Of a stretch of DNA of 64,000 nt, positions 58,234 to 64,000 are shown piece by piece. Each line of letters starts with the position of its first letter. Position 1 is the first letter of the stretch. Origin of the DNA: Streptosporangiaceae bacterium NEAU-GS5 (GTDB taxonomy: Bacteria; Actinomycetota; Actinomycetes; Streptosporangiales; Streptosporangiaceae); assembly GCA_017592665.1 (NCBI GenBank), contig JAGFNW010000003.1, positions 310,001-374,000 of the forward strand, written 5' to 3'. Under the pieces are notes generated by a model. That model searched no databases, was not told where the DNA came from, and was given only the letters and a program-made list of their open reading frames with translations. A program made the position numbers and the translations under genes.

Positions 58234-59394
58234 TCAGGTTTGGCGGCGCGTGGCGCTCACTCCGGCGAGTGAGCGGCCGGCCGGCCAGACGAAGTCGCGC
58301 GGCCGATCCTCCAGGCCGAGCAGCCATCCGCAGGCCGCGGCCGTACGTTCGGCCGCCCGGCCGTCGCCGTACACACAGGGGCCGGGCACCCGCGGCTCGG
58401 GCTCGCCCACCCGGTCCAGAACGGCCGAGGCCGTCTTGAAGATGAGCGCGTCGTCGGTGCCGACCAGGTGGGTGGACGGGTCGGACAGGCCGTCCCGGCG
58501 CTCGGTCGTCTCGCGCATCACCAGCAGCGGCAGCCGCAGCGCGGCCGCCTCCTCCTGGATCCCGCCCGAGTCGGTGATCACCATCGTGGCCGTGGTCAGC
58601 AGCCGGGCGAACCGCACGTACGGCAGCGGCGGCGCGCACCGCACGTTGGGCAGGCCCTCGGCCTCCCGTTCGAACACCGCGCGCACCGCCGGGTTCATGT
58701 GCGTGGCCACCAGGAACTCCACCTGCCCGTACGCGCGAGCGAGCCGGTTGACCACGCGGGCCACCTGCCGCAGCGGTTCACCCCACGACTCGCGCCGATG
58801 CGCGGTCACCAGCACGAGATGCCGCGACCGGCGCGGGCCGTCCTCACGAGCGATCCGGAGCAGGGCGTCGACCACGGTGTTGCCGCTGACCACCACACCG
58901 TCGCCCGGAACACGCTCGGCGAGCAGGTTGTCCCGGGCGCTCACGGTCGGGGCGAGGTGCAGCGCCGCCAGTGGCGCGATCAGCCGGCGGTTGGCCTCCT
59001 CGGGGAACGGCAGCCGGTCGTAGCTGCGCAGCCCCGCCTCGACGTGCGCGACCGGAATCCCGTCCAGGTAGCCGGCCACCGCGCCGGCCAGCGCCGACGT
59101 GGTGTCGCCCTGGACGACGACGAGATCCGGGGCGGTCCGCTGGAACTCCCGGCCGAGGCCGGCGATCAGGTCCGCGGTCAGCAGGCTGAGCCCGCCTTCG
59201 CCGCGCTCCGTCGCGACACGCCGGGTGACCGAGCAGCCGAAGGTCGTCAGGACCTCCTCGACCACGGACCCGTGCTGACCGGTCGCGAGGACGTCCACGT
59301 GCGCCCACGGGCGCTCCCGCAGCGCCTGGACCACCACGCCCAGCTTGATCGCCTCTGGACGGGTGCCCACGACCACGCAGACGCGCCGGATCAC
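58234..59394 (-). CDS. wecB: UDP-N-acetylglucosamine 2-epimerase (non-hydrolysing)
   Basis: The 386-residue protein has the family motifs VVGTRPEAIKL, VQGDTTSAL, VEAGLRSYD, VTAHRRESWGEP and TDSGGIQEEA, including the catalytic Asp, Glu and His positions. It interconverts UDP-GlcNAc and UDP-ManNAc. GTG 59394 overlaps the stop of the response regulator gene (GTGA). The product probably feeds the processive glycosyltransferase of this locus. Confidence 0.93.
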   Translation of the reverse strand: MIRRVCVVVGTRPEAIKLGVVVQALRERPWAHVDVLATGQHGSVVEEVLTTFGCSVTRRVATERGEGGLSLLTADLIAGLGREFQRTAPDLVVVQGDTTSALAGAVAGYLDGIPVAHVEAGLRSYDRLPFPEEANRRLIAPLAALHLAPTVSARDNLLAERVPGDGVVVSGNTVVDALLRIAREDGPRRSRHLVLVTAHRRESWGEPLRQVARVVNRLARAYGQVEFLVATHMNPAVRAVFEREAEGLPNVRCAPPLPYVRFARLLTTATMVITDSGGIQEEAAALRLPLLVMRETTERRDGLSDPSTHLVGTDDALIFKTASAVLDRVGEPEPRVPGPCVYGDGRAAERTAAACGWLLGLEDRPRDFVWPAGRSLAGVSATRRQT

Positions 59395-60098
59395 CTCGGC
59401 CTCCTCGGCGTCGGAATGCCCTGCGGGCGCGTGCCGAGCGCGACGGCGATCGCCTGCGCGCGGTCCCGCGCCCCCGTCTTGCGCAGGATGGCCTTCACGT
59501 GGGTCTTGACCGTGTCGCGGGAGATGCACAGGCGTTGCGCGATCGAGTGGTTGTCCATCCCGCGCAGCACCTCCTCCAGCACCTCGTTCTCGCGGGAGCT
59601 GAGGCCGAAGCGCTCGCGCAGGTTGACGTCCCACACGTGCGAGGCGGCCGGCGCCAGCCGATCGTCCACCACCAACTGGCCCGAGGCCGCGCCCTGCAGG
59701 TAGAACAGCAGGTCGTCGGGGGGCGACGAGGTCAGCAGATAGCCGGCCGCGCCCGCGCCGAGCGCCACGGACGCGGCCGCCGCGTCGTTGCGCGCGGTGA
59801 GCACGACGGGCCTGGAGTTCGGCACGTTCGACCTGACCCAGGCGCAGAGCGTCAGCCCGCTCTCCCCCGCGATCTCCACGTCGGCCAGCACGATGTCCGG
59901 CCGGAGGTCGGCGGTGACCCGCTGGCCCTCCCGTACGGACGTCGCCCACGCCGCGACGCCGAACGTGCCGGAGCGCGCGAAGACCACCCGCAGCGCGATA
60001 TATGTGAGCTCGGATTCATCAACCAGTACGACGCGATATCTCTGCGGCTGCCCTTTTGTCTCCGCGAGTTGACCTTTTGTTCCTGTGACCGGAATCAT
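59391..60098 (-). CDS. LuxR-type response regulator with atypical receiver
   Basis: Residues ~20-140 are a receiver domain with the acidic pair VDESE and phospho-acceptor Asp 73 (VLADVEIAG). The conserved Lys after strand 5 is replaced: GYLLTSS has Thr 123. Residues ~167-225 are a LuxR/GerE helix-turn-helix (LSSRENEVLEEVLRG, then HSIAQRLCISRDTVKTH). It has no adjacent sensor kinase and is coupled to wecB. It probably controls the exosortase locus, possibly without classical phosphorylation. Confidence 0.88.
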   Translation of the reverse strand: MIPVTGTKGQLAETKGQPQRYRVVLVDESELTYIALRVVFARSGTFGVAAWATSVREGQRVTADLRPDIVLADVEIAGESGLTLCAWVRSNVPNSRPVVLTARNDAAAASVALGAGAAGYLLTSSPPDDLLFYLQGAASGQLVVDDRLAPAASHVWDVNLRERFGLSSRENEVLEEVLRGMDNHSIAQRLCISRDTVKTHVKAILRKTGARDRAQAIAVALGTRPQGIPTPRRPR

Positions 60099-60191
60099 GC
60101 ATCCCCCTCGCGCTCAATTTATGGCGGCGCGACATGCTCCGAACTGCTGCAACACTCACCCCTGGGGATGATTTAGCGGCTATTCCTAACT

Positions 60192-60203
60192 CTGTGGGGT
60201 GAG
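60192..60203 (+). promoter_or_regulatory. Shared 12-bp motif, copy 2 (upstream of sorted protein gene)
   Basis: CTGTGGGGTGAG matches the copy in the exosortase leader. A partly inverted CTCACCCC lies about 40 bases upstream. GCTGGATAT, also found at the exosortase promoter, follows at ~60208. The site lies between the divergent regulator and secreted protein genes. Confidence 0.45.
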
Positions 60204-60278
60204 AAAGGCTGGATATGTTGGCTGTCATCCCTTCTTCCAATCATCGTCTTGTTGAGAGGTAGACAGGGGGTTCATGGA

Positions 60279-61019
60279 ATGCTAGGCAAAAGAAGCCTTA
60301 CGGTCGCTGTGACCGCGGGGGGATTCGCTCTGCTGCTTGCCGGCCGGGCGGCCGCGAGCGAGGACGTGCAAGCCTTCGCTGTGCAGGCCAGACTGCCGGG
60401 AGTCGGCACGACCCAGCCGATCGCGCTGGCCACCCTCGCCCGGCCGAACGCGCAGGTGGCGGGGATCCGGTTCCCGCCGCAGACGGGCGAACTGCTCAGC
60501 ACCGGCCTGCTGACGGCATCGGTCACCCAGGACGCGGTGGCGGGCAAGGAGTCGGCGCGGGCACAGATCGCCAACGTGCAGGCGGGAGCCCTCGGGCTGG
60601 GGCTGAGCGCCCAGGCCATCACCGCGACCTGTGACGCCACGATCGGCGGGCGGACCACGGGTGCGGCGCAGCTGACCAACGCGACGATCCAGGGCAGGAG
60701 CCTCCCCGCCAACCCGGCGGCCAACACCGTGCTCAACTTTCCGTCCAGTTCGGCTTCGGCACCTCAGTTCTCGGTCACGCTCAACGAGCAGATCAAGGCC
60801 GCCAAGCGCAAGCTGACGGTCAACGCCATCCACGTCCGCTGGGCTGGTGGCGCCGAGCTGATCCTCGGCTCGGCAAGGTGCGGCGCGTGTCCGCCGCCGA
60901 AGCCGCCGCCCGTGCCGCTGGCGTCGGGGCCAGGTCTCTACCTGGGCCTGGGTGCGAGCGCGCTGACCGCGGCCGGGCTCATGCGGAAGCGGCGGCGCGG
61001 CGCGCGGGTCGCCGCGTAA
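60279..61019 (+). CDS. Choice-of-anchor-P-like secreted protein, candidate exosortase substrate
   Basis: The 246-residue protein has an N-terminal signal (MLGKRSLTVAVTAGGFALLL...AAA). Its beta-rich mature domain contains two Cys and the pattern FAVQARLPGVGTTQ / LTASVTQDAVAGKESARAQI, similar to proteins NCBI calls choice-of-anchor P (from memory). After a Pro-rich stretch (PPPKPPPVPLASGPG) come a membrane helix and a basic tail (MRKRRRGARVAA), the tripartite form of a sorting signal. ATG 60279 follows GGGGG. It shares an upstream motif with the exosortase gene, so it is the likeliest substrate. Confidence 0.78.
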   Translation: MLGKRSLTVAVTAGGFALLLAGRAAASEDVQAFAVQARLPGVGTTQPIALATLARPNAQVAGIRFPPQTGELLSTGLLTASVTQDAVAGKESARAQIANVQAGALGLGLSAQAITATCDATIGGRTTGAAQLTNATIQGRSLPANPAANTVLNFPSSSASAPQFSVTLNEQIKAAKRKLTVNAIHVRWAGGAELILGSARCGACPPPKPPPVPLASGPGLYLGLGASALTAAGLMRKRRRGARVAA

Positions 61020-61032
61020 CCGTCCAGCCTTC

Positions 61033-61079
61033 GGCGTCGGCCGGGCCACCCCACACACGGGGGCGGCCCGGCCGACGCC
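61033..61079 (+). terminator. Terminator after the sorted protein gene
   Basis: GGCGTCGGCCGGGCC (61033-61047) and GGCCCGGCCGACGCC (61065-61079) are a perfect 15-bp inverted repeat with a 17-base loop. Confidence 0.85.
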
Positions 61080-61183
61080 TTTCAAGCGCGTCTTCAGGGA
61101 TCTGCAAGCGCCCAGAAAGGCCCCTATAAGCGGGCGGATCACACAATCGTCTCCTACCGGTCAAATACCGAAGGGGAACGATC

Positions 61184-62608
61184 ATGCGCCGGCTCCTTGT
61201 CGTCTTCGCGCTACTCACAGCGGGCTTAGTGGTGAGTGGTGGACCGGCGCACGCGGCCGTCCCCACACTGCAGGCCTATTACGGCCAGAAACTCGCGTGG
61301 AAGGACTGCCGCGACGGGTTCCAGTGCACCACGCTCAAGGTTCCACTCGACTATTCGAAGCCAGGCGGCGACCAGATCGGCATCGCCGTGATCCGGCTGC
61401 CGGCCGGCGGCAAACACCGGATCGGCTCCCTCGTGGTCAACCCCGGCGGCCCCGGCGGGTCGGGGGTGGACTTCGTGCGCTACGCCAGGTTCGCCCTGAG
61501 CAAGGGCCTGCGCGCCCGATTCGACGTGGTGGGCTTCGACCCGCGCGGCGTCGGCGCCTCCACCGCCGTCCACTGCTTCACGCCTTACCAGCTCGACTCG
61601 TACTACTCGATCGACGACACACCCGACACCGACGCCGAGTACAAGCGGCTGGACCTGGCCCAGCAGCAGTTCGCTCAGGCCTGCAAGCTCAACTCGGGCA
61701 AGCTGCTGCAGCACGTCGGCACCCGTGACGCGGCCCGCGACATCGACGTGCTGCGCGTCGCGCTCGGCGAGCGCAAGCTGACCTACCTCGGCTTCTCCTA
61801 CGGCACGCTGCTCGGCGCGACATACGCGGGGCTGTTCCCGCAGCGGATCCGCGCCATGGTCCTCGACGGAGCCATCGACCCCGCCAAGACGAACGCCGAA
61901 GAGAACTCCGGTCAGAACCAGGGCTTCGGCACGGCCTTCGAGGCGTTCCTCCTCGACTGCTTCAAGGTCAAGGGCTGCCCCTTCAAGACGCACAAGGCCG
62001 CCACGGCGGGCAAGAAGTTCGACGCGTTCTTCAAGCGCGTGGACAAGGCGCCGCTGAACAACACCTACGACGGCCGGCAGGTCACCCAGCCCATCGTGCT
62101 GACCGGGATCATGTCGGCGCTGTACAGCCCGACCTCCTGGCCCGACCTGCGGCAGGCCTTCACCGAGGGGTTCAAGGGTTCGGGCGAGACGTTCCTGCGG
62201 CTGGCCGACGCCTACCACGAGCGGCGCGTCGACGGCACCTACACCAACAACGGCGACGCGTTCATCGCGGTCAACTGCCTGGACTACCCGGAGAAGAAGC
62301 TCTCGCCCAAGCACAAGGGCAAGATCGCGACCGGCCCCTGCAACTACTGGCCGGTGCGGGGCAACCCGATCACCGGAGCCGTGCACGCCAAGGGCGCCGC
62401 GCCCATCATGGTCGTCGGCACCACCCGCGACCCCGCCACCCCGTACAAGGACGCCAAGGACCTCGCGAAGGAACTGTCCTCCGGCTTCCTCGTCTCCTAC
62501 GACGGCGACGGGCACACCGCGTACAACCGAGGCTCGGCCTGCGTGGACCAGACGGTCGACCGCTACCTGATCAACCTCACGGTCCCCAAGAAGGACCCGC
62601 ACTGCTAA
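61184..62608 (+). CDS. Secreted alpha/beta hydrolase, tripeptidyl aminopeptidase-like
   Basis: A signal peptide (MRRLLVVFALLTAGLVVSGG...AHA) precedes a 450-residue enzyme with oxyanion NPGGPGGSG, nucleophile GFSYGT (Ser ~205), acid in TTRDPATP and His in DGDGHTAY. A C-terminal TAP-like region with several Cys (AVNCLDYP, GPCNYWPV, SACVDQT) places it with actinomycete secreted tripeptidyl aminopeptidase/SlpD-type hydrolases. It probably trims extracellular peptides. GGGGAA precedes the ATG, and a strong terminator follows. Confidence 0.9.
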   Translation: MRRLLVVFALLTAGLVVSGGPAHAAVPTLQAYYGQKLAWKDCRDGFQCTTLKVPLDYSKPGGDQIGIAVIRLPAGGKHRIGSLVVNPGGPGGSGVDFVRYARFALSKGLRARFDVVGFDPRGVGASTAVHCFTPYQLDSYYSIDDTPDTDAEYKRLDLAQQQFAQACKLNSGKLLQHVGTRDAARDIDVLRVALGERKLTYLGFSYGTLLGATYAGLFPQRIRAMVLDGAIDPAKTNAEENSGQNQGFGTAFEAFLLDCFKVKGCPFKTHKAATAGKKFDAFFKRVDKAPLNNTYDGRQVTQPIVLTGIMSALYSPTSWPDLRQAFTEGFKGSGETFLRLADAYHERRVDGTYTNNGDAFIAVNCLDYPEKKLSPKHKGKIATGPCNYWPVRGNPITGAVHAKGAAPIMVVGTTRDPATPYKDAKDLAKELSSGFLVSYDGDGHTAYNRGSACVDQTVDRYLINLTVPKKDPHC

Positions 62609-62621
62609 AGCGAACAGCAAA

Positions 62622-62669
62622 AGCCCCTGACCCGTGAGTTGGTTGTCTTCAACCCTCGGGTCAGGGGCT
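62622..62669 (+). terminator. Terminator after the secreted hydrolase gene
   Basis: AGCCCCTGACCCG (62622-62634) and CGGGTCAGGGGCT (62657-62669) form a perfect 13-bp stem. A short inner GTTG/CAAC helix is also possible. Confidence 0.85.
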
Positions 62670-62773
62670 CGGTGCGCTTAAAGACGACTTACGTCGCGAC
62701 TCTCCCACAAAATCGGGAAGGCCTCATGTGAATCGTCGTCAGCCGACGGCACTGTGCGTTAGGTTCGCGGTCC

Positions 62774-63031
62774 TCAGATCTGCTGAACGCCCAGGATGTT
62801 GAGGCACTGGAGGTTGAGGTTCAGGCCGAGCAGCTGCGCCAGGGCGTTCTGGTTCTGGATGTTGAAGCACTCGTTCTCAACCTCACGCACGGGCGCGGGC
62901 GGCGGGTACTGGCCGGTGGAGGCACACTCGGTGAAGCCACAGTTGTTGGTGGTCGTGGCCGAGGCGATGGTGGGCGCGGCCATGGTCGCGAAGCCCGCAA
63001 TGGCCGCACCGGCGATAATACGACGAATCAT
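62774..63031 (-). CDS. Small secreted protein (85 aa), rodlin/chaplin-like size
   Basis: ATG 63031 follows GGAGGAAAC and encodes a signal peptide (MIRRIIAGAAIAGFATMAAP...ASA) and a ~57-residue mature chain. The mature part has four Cys (NCGFTEC, ENECFN, LQCLN), a PPPAPVRE segment and a hydrophobic Asn/Leu-rich end (LAQLLGLNLNLQCLNILGV). The Asn/Leu/Gln-rich C-terminus recalls rodlin-like surface proteins, but similarity is too vague to name it. It stands alone. Confidence 0.72.
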   Translation of the reverse strand: MIRRIIAGAAIAGFATMAAPTIASATTTNNCGFTECASTGQYPPPAPVREVENECFNIQNQNALAQLLGLNLNLQCLNILGVQQI

Positions 63032-63519
63032 GGTGTTTCCTCCGTGTAGACGTACGGGAAGAGCCTGAAACACTGCCGTCAGCCGCATCCGGCTAACCGC
63101 TGGTTGTCGCGAACCACAATTTCGCACCGCCGGAGTCGAATTCAACTTCATTGCGCCATGGGTCGCCAAAATGCTGGGTGGCGCTTCCTGGCCGCAAATT
63201 TGCATTCATTGCCCGCGGTCCGCCGATCCCGGCAAATAAATGGCATGTGTTCGCCGGACTCCGGACTGGAGGAGGCGTCGGCGCGCGACCGGGAGCTTCG
63301 GGTTCCCATCTTCAGGAGATGGCCGGATGTTGGGCGGCACTGGTTTTGGTAAGTGAACGGCTCGTCACGCCGGTCTGGGCGAGCAGCTGAACCGATCTTG
63401 GTTTTCGGGTTGCCGTCCTCGGCGCGCGAGCCGCTTGGGCCCGGATAGTTTCCGCGCAACGCACACGGCTTCGCGCATCAGGGTGATCTTGAACCCCTGT
63501 CTTGGCGTATCGTTTCCAC
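63032..63519. other. 488-base intergenic region without supported genes
   Basis: Short open frames on both strands lack an RBS or plausible protein character. The left ~120 bases should hold the promoter of the small secreted protein gene and the right part that of the glycoside hydrolase gene. I see no strong hairpin or repeat here. Confidence 0.5.
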
Positions 63520-64000
63520 GTGGACACTCTGCACGGCTCGTCTCCATTTCCGCCGATCGCCGACTACGGTTTCCTGTCGGATTGCGAGGTCACCGCACTG
63601 GTGGCCAGCAGTGGGAACATCGAGTGGCTGTGTCTGCCGCGACTCGACTCCCCGAGCGTCTTCGGCGCGATTTTGGACCGCGGCGCCGGCCGGTTTCGCC
63701 TTGGGCCGGCCGACACGATGGTTCCCGCGGCACGCCGCTACCTGCCAGGAACCATGGTGCTCGAGACCAGCTGGGGCACGCCCAACGGCTGGATCATCAT
63801 CCGTGATCTTCTCCTGATGGGGCCCTGGCACCACCAGGACGAACTGTCGCACACCCATCGCCGGGCCCCCACGGACTACGACTCCGACCACGTCCTGCTG
63901 CGCACGGTCCGCTGCGTCAGCGGCGAGGTCCAGATCATGCTGGACTGCGAGCCGGTGCTCGACTACGGCCGGCGGCCCGTCCGCTGGTCCTACACCGACC
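63520..64000 (+). CDS. GH15-type glycoside hydrolase (trehalase/glucoamylase-like), 5' part, cut by window
   Basis: From GTG 63520 the frame runs open to the window end: VDTLHGSSPFPPIADYGFLS, then SSGNIEWLCLPRLDSPSVFG and AILDRGAGRFRLGP. This is the N-terminal beta-sandwich domain of bacterial GH15 proteins such as trehalases. The catalytic barrel lies beyond the window. The frame contains YLPGTMVLET and IIIRDLLLMGP, also typical of the family. The product probably hydrolyses trehalose or alpha-glucans in the cytoplasm. The start is chosen by family N-terminus; no strong RBS is seen. Confidence 0.85.
   Translation, partial: MDTLHGSSPFPPIADYGFLSDCEVTALVASSGNIEWLCLPRLDSPSVFGAILDRGAGRFRLGPADTMVPAARRYLPGTMVLETSWGTPNGWIIIRDLLLMGPWHHQDELSHTHRRAPTDYDSDHVLLRTVRCVSGEVQIMLDCEPVLDYGRRPVRWSYTD

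Noticed and set aside
1-64000. CRISPR arrays, rRNA operons, insertion sequences, complete prophage
   Set aside because: I saw no regularly spaced repeats, rRNA sequence, transposase or structural phage genes. The integrase remnant is the only mobile-element trace.

Overview
The window is high-GC actinomycete DNA. Gene content and order point to the order Streptosporangiales, with the family and genus uncertain. The left end holds the conserved actinobacterial near-origin cluster pstP-rodA-pbpA-pknA-pknB, followed by pabA, a class E sortase, crgA, a rhomboid protease and a cyclophilin. Further right are the 39-residue DLW-39 protein and a tRNA-Ala(TGC), which usually sit near gyrA in these genomes. 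Many genes overlap by ATGA or GTGA, several start at GTG, and some look leaderless, all typical of this group.

Bases 1-10,800 are housekeeping: cell-wall elongation and division, Ser/Thr signalling, folate or tryptophan amidotransferase, and peptidyl-prolyl isomerase. Bases 10,800-24,300 are a mixed accessory stretch. It has an unknown gene behind a probably leaderless promoter with a TetR-type operator in its spacer, a Rieske protein, a TetR/hydrolase divergon with two operators, a decayed class A beta-lactamase-like gene, a class C-type lipoprotein, a flavin monooxygenase/thioesterase pair, a hydrolase-LuxR fusion and a DipZ-type thiol-redox protein.

Bases 24,300-28,121 are the most interesting part. 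A protein with a helical N-terminus and a C-terminal vWA domain with an intact MIDAS is translationally coupled to a second conserved protein. Divergent from them is a gene of unknown function followed by two tandem structured RNAs. Each RNA folds as a circularly permuted tRNA mimic (T arm, closed 7-bp acceptor-like hairpin, D arm) on a long imperfect stem. This is the architecture of bacterial YrlA-type Y RNAs, the partners of Ro60 proteins. An 11-bp terminator hairpin closes the array. I infer a Ro60-like RNA-handling system.

Bases 28,144-35,441 carry a paired ABC exporter, a large secreted beta-propeller/FG-GAP protein and an FAD oxidoreductase. Bases 35,423-37,228 look like the scar of an integrated element at tRNA-Ala, with a duplicated tRNA 3' segment, a frameshifted integrase remnant and a secreted propeller protein as cargo.

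Bases 37,246-46,658 hold a HAD phosphatase, DLW-39, pirin, a four-gene operon (membrane protein, methyltransferase, NUDIX, PAP2-like), a disulfide oxidoreductase, and a csoR-copZ-copA copper operon with a recognisable CsoR operator. Bases 46,636-52,966 are a compact minus-strand operon herA-sbcD-sbcC-nurA, the same gene order as the archaeal herA-mre11-rad50-nurA DNA-end-resection operon.

Bases 53,041-55,610 hold two small regulator/enzyme pairs. Bases 56,057-61,079 form an exosortase (XrtP-like) locus: transpeptidase, processive GT2 glycosyltransferase, a 50-residue LPFTG mini-protein, UDP-GlcNAc 2-epimerase, an atypical response regulator and a secreted protein with a C-terminal sorting signal. 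The exosortase gene and the secreted-protein gene share an upstream 12-bp motif. The window ends in a secreted peptidase-like hydrolase, a small secreted protein and the start of a GH15-type glycoside hydrolase.
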